The notes below the pieces were generated by a model that saw only the letters and a list, made by a program, of their open reading frames with translations, was not told the origin of the DNA and searched no databases. DNA of 64,000 nt from Bryobacterales bacterium (GTDB lineage: Bacteria > Acidobacteriota > Terriglobia > Bryobacterales > UBA6623): positions 1 to 64,000 of the forward strand of contig JAPPMG010000031.1 in assembly GCA_028819215.1 (NCBI GenBank), in the 5' to 3' direction. Below, piece by piece: positions 20,693-29,611 of the stretch (positions within the stretch are counted from its first letter, which is position 1; each line of letters begins with the position of its first letter). A program made the translations under genes and the position numbers.

Positions 20693-21207
20693 GTTCGATT
20701 CCTATCGAAACTCAGAAGCATGACAACCGACTCCGTGCCCACCCGGTTGACAATCAGGCCCGCCGACGTTCTCCGGAATCCCAGCCGCTCGTAGAGACGA
20801 ACTGCGGGATTGTCGATCCTGACGCTCAGGCTCACTCCAGAGTAGCGGGCCTGACAGAGGCTTAGTAAAGCTTGCAAGGTCTTCGTGCCCACTCCCTGCC
20901 CACGAGCCGGGGCAATCGTGCCGACTGCCAGCTCCGGAATGTTCTCGCCCACATAGTCCGCGCCTGCCTCCTCGCGGGAGAAGAGTCGCACCCACGCACA
21001 GCTCACCGGGTACCCGACGCTGTCGGACTCCGCCACCACGCCGAGATCGCCTTGCCGGCCCCAGTCTTGCCAGTATCTGGTCAATTCGTGGTCTCGCAGG
21101 GCCTTTTGAATTGGCTCGCCGGATTCCTGCATGCGAGCGGCTAGGGCCAGAAAGCTGAAGATCAGGGTCGATTCGCTCGGCAACACAGTCCGAATCTGTA
21201 CGTCCAT
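20689..21207 (-). CDS. GNAT family N-acetyltransferase
   Basis: IPELAVGTIAPARGQGVGTKTLQALLSLCQARYSGVSLSVRIDNPAVRLYERLGF (acetyl-CoA motif A/B); ATG at 21207; the longer listed ORF extension is antisense to the next gene. Confidence 0.85.
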   Translation of the reverse strand: MDVQIRTVLPSESTLIFSFLALAARMQESGEPIQKALRDHELTRYWQDWGRQGDLGVVAESDSVGYPVSCAWVRLFSREEAGADYVGENIPELAVGTIAPARGQGVGTKTLQALLSLCQARYSGVSLSVRIDNPAVRLYERLGFRRTSAGLIVNRVGTESVVMLLSFDRNRT

Positions 21208-21425
21208 TACTTGGGCGGAGTGTATCACGGTAAAGGGAAGTGACTTCGGGAACGGCAGGCGCGGCGGACCGCGTCCCTTAGCTCGCGAAACAAACCCTCG
21301 AACTGGGGCTCTGCTAACGCCACAATCCTGGCATTCCCCCGACTGGCGGGAAGTCAGCCAGCACAGCGTGGCAGCAGCGGCTGCCAAGAAACGCCGGATG
21401 CCAGACCCACGACGGGATTTGATCG

Positions 21426-22205
21426 CTACTTCTCGGATTGGGCGCGCCGGAGATCGTCCGAGAGCACCACGGCCTCGGCGACTTGTTTCATCGGCATACG
21501 CCGGCGCCTGCTCTCCTGCTGCAACTTTAGGTACGACTGCTCCTCTGTAAAGCCAAGGTCCCGTTGCAGAATCCCCTTGGCCCTCTCGATCAGCTTTCGC
21601 GTCGCTAGTTGGCCGGTGAGCTTTGCGACTTCGGAGTCTAGCCGCGCCCGTTCGATCTCGGCGCCAACCAGATGGCCGATTGTCGATACCAGCTTCGTCT
21701 CTTGCTGAGAGTGCACGTGGCACTGGCGGTGCTGCAGGTTCAGCACGCCGATCAGGCGTCCTCCGGCGAGGATCGGGACGGACAGAAAGGCCTCGAATCC
21801 GTCTTCGGGAAGCTGGCTGAACGGGCGGAAACGCTTGTCGCGCATCGCTCCGCCAGAGATCGCCACGGCTTCCCGGTTCTGCGCCACCCAGCCGGTGATG
21901 CCATCGCCCAAGGAAATGCGGAGGTTGCCGACCGCTTCCGGATGCGGGTTCTTGGACGCGCGCAGGACAAGCTGGTCGTCTTCGAGCACGTAGATGAAAC
22001 AAGAGTCCGCGCCGACCACGTCGTTGAGGAACTCGACGATCTGTCCCAGCACCTCGTTCAGCGGGTCGGCAACGGCCAGGCGCCCGCTGATTCGGTGCAG
22101 GAACTCGAGATGCGCGTCCCCGTCGAGGCCGCGCTCTTCATAGACCGGCTCCGCCGTCGATCGACGATTCATCGGGTCGACCTCCTCGATCGTTTCAACT
22201 CTCAC
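21426..22205 (-). CDS. GAF and ANTAR domain-containing regulator
   Basis: GAF region (LEFLHRISGRLAVADPLNEVLGQIVEFLNDVVGADSCFIYVLEDDQLVLRAS) and C-terminal ANTAR helices (LATRKLIERAKGILQRDLGFTEEQSYLKLQQESRRRRMPMKQVAEAVVL). Confidence 0.88.
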   Translation of the reverse strand: MRVETIEEVDPMNRRSTAEPVYEERGLDGDAHLEFLHRISGRLAVADPLNEVLGQIVEFLNDVVGADSCFIYVLEDDQLVLRASKNPHPEAVGNLRISLGDGITGWVAQNREAVAISGGAMRDKRFRPFSQLPEDGFEAFLSVPILAGGRLIGVLNLQHRQCHVHSQQETKLVSTIGHLVGAEIERARLDSEVAKLTGQLATRKLIERAKGILQRDLGFTEEQSYLKLQQESRRRRMPMKQVAEAVVLSDDLRRAQSEK

Positions 22206-22252
22206 TTCAGGTCCATCCTTCCGAATTTGGCATCAATTTCTCCTCATGAAGA

Positions 22253-25200
22253 TCAGGTGCAGGCCGCGCAAGCTTGTGCAGCTGCTGCGTCGCCTGCTTG
22301 GATCACGTGCAACGGCGTTGCGAGCAGCGCATCGAGCTGCAGTTCCGGCGGAAGCAGCAAGTACACTCCGTCACCCGCGACCCGTACGGGAAAAACCTTC
22401 AGTGCGTAGGGTTCGCCCGAAAGACATTCACCCGTGTCGAGTGAAAACGGCTTCTTGTGCAGGGGGCAAGTCACCTTGGGCGAGAGCCCGGCGCTGCCCG
22501 CAATGCCCCTCGCCAGCACGAAGGCGTTCTTGTGCGGGCACATGTTCTGACAGGCCCGCCACTGGCCCCTGTCGGTCAGGTTGAAGACTGCGATCTGAGT
22601 CTCGCCGACCTTTACCGCGGCGCCTCCGTTCCGCGGGAAGTCGGCAACCCTGCCAATTCGGACCCATTCGAGCTTGCGCCCGGGCTGTGTCCCCCCGGCC
22701 GCTCTCGACTCGCCGAGCTTCTGGCCCCCGGGAAGCTTGATCTGCTCGAGCCTCACTCCATCTTTCGGCCAATCGGCCGGGCGGGCCTGCCCGCGCTCGG
22801 GAACGATCTCGATGCCGGAGTCAACCTCGTCGGTGTTGACGAACTGCCGGAACAGCTTCCTCCGCTCTGGATCATTCACCACTTCCTTCCACTCGCAGCG
22901 GTAGCTGTCGACCAGAAACTGCATGCGCCGTTCCAGTTCATCGCAGACGCCGAGCTTATCGCGGACGACCACGTCCTTGATGCGCTCGATGCCGCCCTCG
23001 AGCTGCTCGATCCAGACCGACGTGCGAGTCAGCTTGTCGGCCGTCATGATGTAGTACATGAAAAAGCGGTCGATATAGCGGATCGCTGTGTCCTCGTCGA
23101 GGGAGGAAGCGAGCAAGTCGCCATGCCGCGGCTTTGCCCCGCCGTTCCCGCAGACGAAGAGGTTGTATCCGGTCTCGGTCGCGACCAGGCCGATGTCCTT
23201 CGATTGAGCCTCGGCGCACTCGCGCACGCAGCCGGACACTGCCCCCTTGACCTTGTGCGGCGCGCGAATTCCCCGGTAGCGCTTCTCGATGCGGACAGCG
23301 AACCCGACCGAGTCCTGGACCCCGTAGCGGCACCAAGTGGTGCCGACGCAGCTCTTGATCGTGCGCAGCGCCTTGCCGTAGGCGTGCCCGCTTTCGAAGC
23401 CTGCCTCGATCAGCTCCTCCCAGATCGAAGGCAATTGATGCACCTGCGCTCCGAACAGGTCGACCCGCTGGCCGCCCGTGATCTTCGTGTACAGGCCGTA
23501 TTTCCTGGCCACCGTGCCGAGGGCGATCAGCTTGGCGGGCGTTATTTCGCCTCCGGGCACGCGCGGAACAATGCTGTAAAGGCCGCCGCGCTGCATGTTC
23601 GCCAGAAACCGGTCGTTGGTGTCCTGGAGCGTGTGGTGGGAGGGATCGGTGATGCTCTCGTTCCACAGCGACGCGAGGATCGAGGTCACTGCGGGCTTGC
23701 AGGTCTCGCAGCCAAATCCCCGCCCGTGATCGCGGATGAGCTCTTCGAAGGTGCGGATCCCCTTGACCTTGACGATTTCGAACAGGTCCTGCCGGGTGTA
23801 GTCGAAGTGCTCGCAGAGGCTCTTCTGCACCGCCTTGCCCGCGGCCTCGAGCTCGGCGTTCAACAGGCCCGTCACCATCGGGAGGCAGCCGCCGCAGCCT
23901 GTCCCGGCCGTCGTGCATTCCTTAACGGCTCCGATCGTCGCCAGTTCGTGCTCCCGGATTGCCGAGCAGATCGCACCCTTGGTGACGTTGTTGCAGAAGC
24001 AGACCTGCGCGTCGTCCCCGATGCCGACCGAGATGTCGGGCGCGCCTTCGCCGCCCAGACCCGCAAGCTGCGCCGGCTCGAACGGCAGATCCTGGTCGGA
24101 TTCGGCCAGTGTGGACAGCTCGGAGTAGCCGGAGGCATCGCCAACCAGCACGCCTCCGACCAGCCTCTTCCCGTCTGTGCTGAAGAGCAGCTTCTTGTAG
24201 ATTCCGGCGAACGGGTCGTCCACCACGAGCGGAACAGCGGATTCGGCCGGGGCCTCGTAGTCGCCGAAGCTGGCAACGTCGACACCCATCAGCTTCAGCT
24301 TCGTCGACAAGTTCGCGCCGTCGAAGCGCACGTCCCTACCCGCAAGGTGGCCCGCTGCTACGTCGGCCATCTCCCAGCCTGGCCCGATCAGCCCGTAGAT
24401 CGTCCCGCCGTGCAGGGCGGCCTCTCCGATCGCGTAGATGTCCGGATCGGTGCTTCGCAGCTGGTCGTCGACGGCGATGCCGCCGCGCGGCCCGACGTCC
24501 AGTCCGCAGTCCCGGGCCAGCTCGTCGCGCGGCCGGATCCCGGCGGAGACAATGATCATGTCCACGCCAAGGCCTCCGCCATCCGAAAACTCCATTCCGG
24601 TGACGCGGCCATTGCCCAGCACTCCCTGCGTGGCTTTTTGCAAGTGCACGCGGACTCCCAAGGCCTCGATCTGGCGCACCAGCAGGTTCGATCCCGCCTC
24701 GTCGATCTGACGAGGCATGAGGCGCGGGGCGAACTCGACGACATGGGTTTCGAGGCCGAGGTCGTAGGCGGCCTTGGCCGCCTCCAGTCCGAGGAGTCCG
24801 CCGCCGATCACCGCACAGCTGCGAGCCTTCTTTGAGTAATCGATAATGGCGTCGAGGTCCTCGATCGTGCGGTAGACGAAGACTCCGCGCTTGTCGATGC
24901 CCTTGATCGGCGGAACGAACGGTCGCGAGCCAGTCGCCAGGACCACGCAATCGTAGGGGATATCCAGGCCCGCTTCCGACACGACTCTCCGCCGAGAGCG
25001 GTCGATCCGCCGCGCGCGGTCTCCTACATGGAGCTGGATTCCGTTCTCGCGATACCACTCGATGCGCGCTATGGCCAGCTTGGCGGGATCCCGATGGTCG
25101 AAATAGGACGTGAGACGGACCCGGTCGTAGGCAGGCCGGGGCTCCTCGCAGAACGCGACGATGCGATAGTCGCGGCCGCCATCGAACTCGACCAGCTTCT

Positions 25201-25264
25201 CGCAGAAGCGGTGCCCGACGGGACCGTTTCCGATCACCACTGCTGTCTTTCTGCCCCCCGCCAT
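22253..25264 (-). CDS. nirB: Nitrite reductase [NAD(P)H] large subunit fused to a C-terminal NirD-type Rieske domain
   Basis: FAD/NAD domain, BFD-like Cys motifs (CFCNNVTKGAIC, CTTAGTGCGGC), siroheme/4Fe-4S region (GTTWCRYG, VSGCVRECAEAQ) and Rieske-like CPHK...CPLHKKPFSLDTGECL; SD GGAGGAGG before ATG. Confidence 0.93.
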   Translation of the reverse strand: MAGGRKTAVVIGNGPVGHRFCEKLVEFDGGRDYRIVAFCEEPRPAYDRVRLTSYFDHRDPAKLAIARIEWYRENGIQLHVGDRARRIDRSRRRVVSEAGLDIPYDCVVLATGSRPFVPPIKGIDKRGVFVYRTIEDLDAIIDYSKKARSCAVIGGGLLGLEAAKAAYDLGLETHVVEFAPRLMPRQIDEAGSNLLVRQIEALGVRVHLQKATQGVLGNGRVTGMEFSDGGGLGVDMIIVSAGIRPRDELARDCGLDVGPRGGIAVDDQLRSTDPDIYAIGEAALHGGTIYGLIGPGWEMADVAAGHLAGRDVRFDGANLSTKLKLMGVDVASFGDYEAPAESAVPLVVDDPFAGIYKKLLFSTDGKRLVGGVLVGDASGYSELSTLAESDQDLPFEPAQLAGLGGEGAPDISVGIGDDAQVCFCNNVTKGAICSAIREHELATIGAVKECTTAGTGCGGCLPMVTGLLNAELEAAGKAVQKSLCEHFDYTRQDLFEIVKVKGIRTFEELIRDHGRGFGCETCKPAVTSILASLWNESITDPSHHTLQDTNDRFLANMQRGGLYSIVPRVPGGEITPAKLIALGTVARKYGLYTKITGGQRVDLFGAQVHQLPSIWEELIEAGFESGHAYGKALRTIKSCVGTTWCRYGVQDSVGFAVRIEKRYRGIRAPHKVKGAVSGCVRECAEAQSKDIGLVATETGYNLFVCGNGGAKPRHGDLLASSLDEDTAIRYIDRFFMYYIMTADKLTRTSVWIEQLEGGIERIKDVVVRDKLGVCDELERRMQFLVDSYRCEWKEVVNDPERRKLFRQFVNTDEVDSGIEIVPERGQARPADWPKDGVRLEQIKLPGGQKLGESRAAGGTQPGRKLEWVRIGRVADFPRNGGAAVKVGETQIAVFNLTDRGQWRACQNMCPHKNAFVLARGIAGSAGLSPKVTCPLHKKPFSLDTGECLSGEPYALKVFPVRVAGDGVYLLLPPELQLDALLATPLHVIQAGDAAAAQACAACT

Positions 25265-25421
25265 GGGAAGTCCCTCCTCCGGATGCGATGCCCCCTACCG
25301 CGGCATGGCTACTAGGCTGGACCGCAATCGCGCCGCCGCTATCGGCGGAGCTCTGAGAGGGCGTGGAATCCGCTCGGCGGGGAGCGAATCTCAATCTACA
25401 AGTCCAGTGTAGGAAGGCGCC

Positions 25422-25437
25422 GGCGTTCCACTTGCCA
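25422..25437 (-). promoter_or_regulatory. Candidate sigma-54 (-24/-12) element upstream of nirB
   Basis: Minus strand TGGCAAGTGGAACGCC: GG and GC dinucleotides with 10-nt spacing, compared with TGGCACGN4TTGCW; -12 half imperfect. Confidence 0.35.
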
Positions 25438-25734
25438 GTTATTCAGACGATAAGAAATTTTTGCTTCACATGTCGCCTCGGGCGTGCTAGCTTCGGAACA
25501 GACAGGCGGGTGGCGTGCCCACGTCCCTGCCTCACCGCCTCGGGACCCAGGCTGTCCGCGAGGTCCGATCCGCGTAGATTCGAAGCCGCCGAATCGCAAG
25601 GCGCGAGCCAGCGCCGAGCGCGGAGCTTCCCTGTTCGACTTCTCTGACCCCGTTCGGGACGCGGTCTCGCAAGAGCCGGTCTCGAAGGGTCCGGTGCATC
25701 CGCACCACGCCCAGAAAGGAATTGCACAGACTCA

Positions 25735-27270
25735 ATGCAGACAGTGGCCACATCCGAGCAACCCGCGACGAACCCCTTCGTCGTTCTTGGCGAGGCCGCG
25801 CCGCAGTCCCGGGCCGCGCGCGGGCTGGTCGGCTCGTCCCCGTTGATTCCGGAAATCCCGCTCGAGGACGGCCAGCAGTACCGCTTCCATTTCGACATGT
25901 CGAAATGCGTCGGTTGCAAGTGCTGCGAGGTAGCGTGCGCCGAGCAGAACAACAACCCGGCCGACGTTTCCTGGCGCCGCGTGGGAGAGGTTGAGGGAGG
26001 CATCTTCCCTCACACGCAGCGCATGCACCTTTCCATGGGCTGCAATCACTGCCTCGACCCAGCGTGCATGACAGGCTGCCCTACAGAGGCGTACTCCAAG
26101 GATCCCCGGACCGGCATCGTCCTGCACGATGCCGATTCCTGTATCGGATGCGAGTACTGCATCTGGAACTGTCCGTACAGCGTCCCGACGTTCAACGAAG
26201 TTCGCGGTGTGGTCGGAAAGTGCGACATGTGCCACGGCCGCTTGGCCGACGGCGACGCCCCGGCTTGTGTGGACGCCTGCCCGTCTCAGGCCCTTGCGAT
26301 CGAGATCGTAGACGTCAGCAAGTGGCGGAGCAAGTACCGCGACGAGGCCAACGCACCGGGACTGCCCAGCGCCGACGACACGATCTCGACGACTCGCGTC
26401 ACGCTGCCCGAGCAGCTGCCCCTCAATGCCGAGAAGGCGGACTTCCACCGCATCAAGCCGGCCAAGCCGCACTTCTCGCTCGTGCTGATGACGGTGCTGA
26501 CCCAGCTCTCGATCGCGGGCTTTGCTACGACGTGGCTCCTGAGCCTAGCGGGCGGATCGCAGGCGCTGCGAACCGCGGCGCTGGTATCGCTGGCGTTGGG
26601 ACTGGCGTCCTTCGCGGCGTCGCCGCTTCATCTGGGTCGGCCCGCACTCGCGCCGCTAGCGATCCGCAATGTAAAGACCTCTTGGCTCAGTCGCGAGATC
26701 CTCGGCCTTAGCTCGTTCGGCGCGGCTGCAACGGTTTGCGCAGCGATGCTTTTGGCAGGGTTGCCGGGGGCCTCGCTGATAGGCGCTGCCGCGTCGGCGA
26801 TCGGTGTCTTCGCGATGTACGCGACATCGCGCATCTATCTTGTGCCGGGCCGTCCAGCTTGGAACAGTCCGCTGACGATCGCCGACTTCTTCCTGACCGG
26901 CTCGACGCTGGGCCCGCTACTCGTCGCGATGCTCGCAACGCGATACGACACCGTCCTGCTAGCATGCGCGGCCGTCTCGGCCGTGGCCCACGTGCTGCTG
27001 GAAATCTGGCGCTTCTTTGGGTTCGTGCGCACCGACGAATACGAGAAGCAGGCTACCGCGAGGCTGCTTTCCGGGCCGCTCGCGCGACTCTTCCTGCTCC
27101 GACTTGGATTGCTCGCCACGGGCGCAGTCGGCCTGCCCGCCGTGGGATTCGCGGGCGTCGGCTTCGCACTGGCAGCATGCGGTGCGCTGGTCGGTCGATA
27201 CCTGTTCTTCGTCAGCGTGGTGCCCAAGAACATGGCAATGCCGTTTCTGGAACGGAGGGCGGCGGCATGA
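25735..27270 (+). CDS. Fused 4Fe-4S ferredoxin-type / DmsC-like membrane anchor subunit of a molybdopterin oxidoreductase
   Basis: Cys clusters CVGCKCCEVAC, CNHCLDPACMTGCP, CIGCEYCIWNCPY, CDMCHGR...CVDACP, then multi-TM anchor (LVLMTVLTQLSIAGFATTWLLSLAGG...). Confidence 0.88.
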   Translation: MQTVATSEQPATNPFVVLGEAAPQSRAARGLVGSSPLIPEIPLEDGQQYRFHFDMSKCVGCKCCEVACAEQNNNPADVSWRRVGEVEGGIFPHTQRMHLSMGCNHCLDPACMTGCPTEAYSKDPRTGIVLHDADSCIGCEYCIWNCPYSVPTFNEVRGVVGKCDMCHGRLADGDAPACVDACPSQALAIEIVDVSKWRSKYRDEANAPGLPSADDTISTTRVTLPEQLPLNAEKADFHRIKPAKPHFSLVLMTVLTQLSIAGFATTWLLSLAGGSQALRTAALVSLALGLASFAASPLHLGRPALAPLAIRNVKTSWLSREILGLSSFGAAATVCAAMLLAGLPGASLIGAAASAIGVFAMYATSRIYLVPGRPAWNSPLTIADFFLTGSTLGPLLVAMLATRYDTVLLACAAVSAVAHVLLEIWRFFGFVRTDEYEKQATARLLSGPLARLFLLRLGLLATGAVGLPAVGFAGVGFALAACGALVGRYLFFVSVVPKNMAMPFLERRAAA

Positions 27271-29480
27271 CTCTCAAACGACTGCTCGGCTTCGACACGC
27301 GGAAGCAAGACTATGCCTACGGGCGCGACCCAAGCTACGGCTTCACATCGGCAGCCAAGATCCCGGAACGCTGGGTGCCCACCACCTGCGGATACTGCTC
27401 GGTGGGGTGCGGCATGCACATCGGCGTGAGAGACGGCAAGGCAGTCTCTGTCCGGGGCAACGAGGATCACCCTGTCAACCTCGGAAAGCTGTGCCCGAAG
27501 GGTCTGTCGGAACACGAGGTCGTCTCGGCCGCGAGCCGAGCGCGCCACCCGCTCCTCAAGAACGGGAAGGGCCGCTTTGAGCGCATCGCATGGGACGACG
27601 CGATCGGGACCCTTGTGCGGGAGTTCCGCAAGGTGCAATCGAGGTACGGGCCGCGCGCCTTGGGCGTGGTAAGCACCGGGCAGCTGGTGACCGAGGAGTT
27701 CTATGCACTCGGCAAACTGGTGCAGCTGGGTTTCGGCACGAACAACTACGACGGCAACACGACTCTCTGCATGGCCAGTGCCGTGTCGGGCTACAAGCGA
27801 TCGTTCGGCAGCGACGGACCGCCCGGGGCATACGATGACCTCGAGCAGTCCGACGCGGTCTTCCTGATTGGCGCGAACATCGCCGACAATCACCCGATCC
27901 TGTGCTACCGCCTCGAGAGGAATCCCGGCAAGACGGTCGTGGTCGCGGACCCGCGCGTCAGCAAGACGGCCCGAATGGCGGATCTGTACCTGCCGCTCAA
28001 GCCGCGCTCCGATATCGCCCTGCTCAACGGCATGGCCCACATCCTGATACGGGCCGGGCTGATCGACAAGGACTACGTCGAGGCCCACACGACCGGCTTC
28101 GACGAACTCGAGGCCCACCTCGCGAAGTACACGCCCGAGCGCGTTGCGTCCGTAACCGGTCTGAGCGAGGAGCAGATCTACCGCGCCGCGCTGATCTACG
28201 GGCGCGCGGAGCGGCCGTTCTTGGCTTGGACCATGGGTGTCAACCACTCGAGCAAGGGAACCGAGACAGTCAACGTCATCAACAACCTGGCGCTGATCAC
28301 CGGCAACGTCGGCAAGCCGGGATCGTCGCCGTTCTCGATCACCGGGCAGTGCAACGCCATGGGGACGCGCGAGACGGGGTTCACCTCTTCGATGCCGGGC
28401 TACCGGGACTTCGCCGACGAGGCAGATCGATCCGACCTGGCCCATCTGTGGGAAATCGACGCGGACACGTTGCCGCGCGGCCGCGGTCTCGCCTATCCCG
28501 ACATTGTCGAGGCTTGCGTCAAGGGCGACATCAAGGCGCTTTGGATCATTGCCACCAATCCGTTGGTCTCGTTCCCGAACGTCGATGTTCTGCTGCAGGG
28601 ATTCGAGAACCTCGAATTTCTCGCGGTGCAAGACGGGTTTCATCCGACGCCGACGACCCAGATTGCCGACATGGTGCTGCCCGCGGCGATTTGGGGCGAG
28701 AAGACCGGCACCTACACGAATTCCGAGCGCCGGGTGAGCAAGGTCAACAAGGCCGTCGACCCGCCCGGCGAGGCGCGCCCGGATTTCGACATCTTCCTCG
28801 CGGTCGCGGAGGAACTCGGCGCCCGGGACGCCCTCTTCCCCGGCTGGACAGGGCCGGAAGACGCCTTCGAGGAATGGCGCGCTGTCTCGAAGGGACGCCT
28901 CTGCGACTATTCCGGCTTGAGCTACGACCTGCTCGATGAGCATCACGCCGTCCAGTGGCCCTTTCCAGCGGACGACGCGCGAGTCGCCGGAGACGGGCGG
29001 CCTCCGACAAGCCGGCTCTATGCTGACGGCCGCTTCCAGACACCAGACGGCAAGGCACGGCTGTTCGCAGTCGAATGGGAGCCCTACCCGGAGCAGCCCA
29101 CAAGGTCGTTTCCGTTCGTATTCAACACGGGGCGCACGGTCGAGCACTGGCACACGCGAACCAAGACCAAGGAAGTCAAGATTCTGGAACGCATGTCTCC
29201 ATCAGCGTGGCTCGAAATGAATCCGAGCGACGCACAGCGGCTCGGCCTGCGGTCGCACGACCTCGTCACTGTCGTGTCCCCCCGCAGCAGGATCGAGCAC
29301 TTGGAACTGCGCATCACCGAGATCGTGGCGCCCGGCCAGGTGTTCATGCCGTTCCATTACGAGGAGAAGAACTCGAACCAGCTCACGCAGAGCGCTTTCG
29401 ACCCGATTTCGAGGGAACCGAACTACAAGCAAGCGGCGGTCCGTGTTGAACGCAGCGGCCCAAGGAGCGTCGTGCGCTAA
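27267..29480 (+). CDS. nasA: Assimilatory-type nitrate reductase catalytic subunit (molybdopterin, NasA/NarB-like)
   Basis: CGYCSVGCGMHIG...KLCPKG N-terminal 4Fe-4S motif; SITGQCNAMGTRETGFTSSMPGYRDF; ATGA overlap with the upstream gene. Confidence 0.88.
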   Translation: MTLKRLLGFDTRKQDYAYGRDPSYGFTSAAKIPERWVPTTCGYCSVGCGMHIGVRDGKAVSVRGNEDHPVNLGKLCPKGLSEHEVVSAASRARHPLLKNGKGRFERIAWDDAIGTLVREFRKVQSRYGPRALGVVSTGQLVTEEFYALGKLVQLGFGTNNYDGNTTLCMASAVSGYKRSFGSDGPPGAYDDLEQSDAVFLIGANIADNHPILCYRLERNPGKTVVVADPRVSKTARMADLYLPLKPRSDIALLNGMAHILIRAGLIDKDYVEAHTTGFDELEAHLAKYTPERVASVTGLSEEQIYRAALIYGRAERPFLAWTMGVNHSSKGTETVNVINNLALITGNVGKPGSSPFSITGQCNAMGTRETGFTSSMPGYRDFADEADRSDLAHLWEIDADTLPRGRGLAYPDIVEACVKGDIKALWIIATNPLVSFPNVDVLLQGFENLEFLAVQDGFHPTPTTQIADMVLPAAIWGEKTGTYTNSERRVSKVNKAVDPPGEARPDFDIFLAVAEELGARDALFPGWTGPEDAFEEWRAVSKGRLCDYSGLSYDLLDEHHAVQWPFPADDARVAGDGRPPTSRLYADGRFQTPDGKARLFAVEWEPYPEQPTRSFPFVFNTGRTVEHWHTRTKTKEVKILERMSPSAWLEMNPSDAQRLGLRSHDLVTVVSPRSRIEHLELRITEIVAPGQVFMPFHYEEKNSNQLTQSAFDPISREPNYKQAAVRVERSGPRSVVR

Positions 29481-29611
29481 GCAGACTGCCCGCCTAGGGA
29501 AACGAGCCGGACCAGGCTGTCCGGCAATCCAGCCATCGACGGGAAACATGTCGAGCGCGGCACCTGCCGCGGTCGAAGCCGGATCGGAGCATCCGGCCAG
29601 GAGGACAAGAA

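Noticed and set aside
21208-22002. N-terminal extension of the GNAT ORF (20689..22002)
   Set aside because: Overlaps the GAF-ANTAR gene in another frame and is compositionally biased; GNAT begins at ATG 21207.
22457-24835. 792-aa plus-strand ORF
   Set aside because: Fully antisense to nirB, whose protein is unambiguous; the open frame is a by-product of high-GC codon bias.
26835-29153. 772-aa minus-strand ORF
   Set aside because: Antisense to nasA and the fused FeS/anchor gene; no recognisable protein features.
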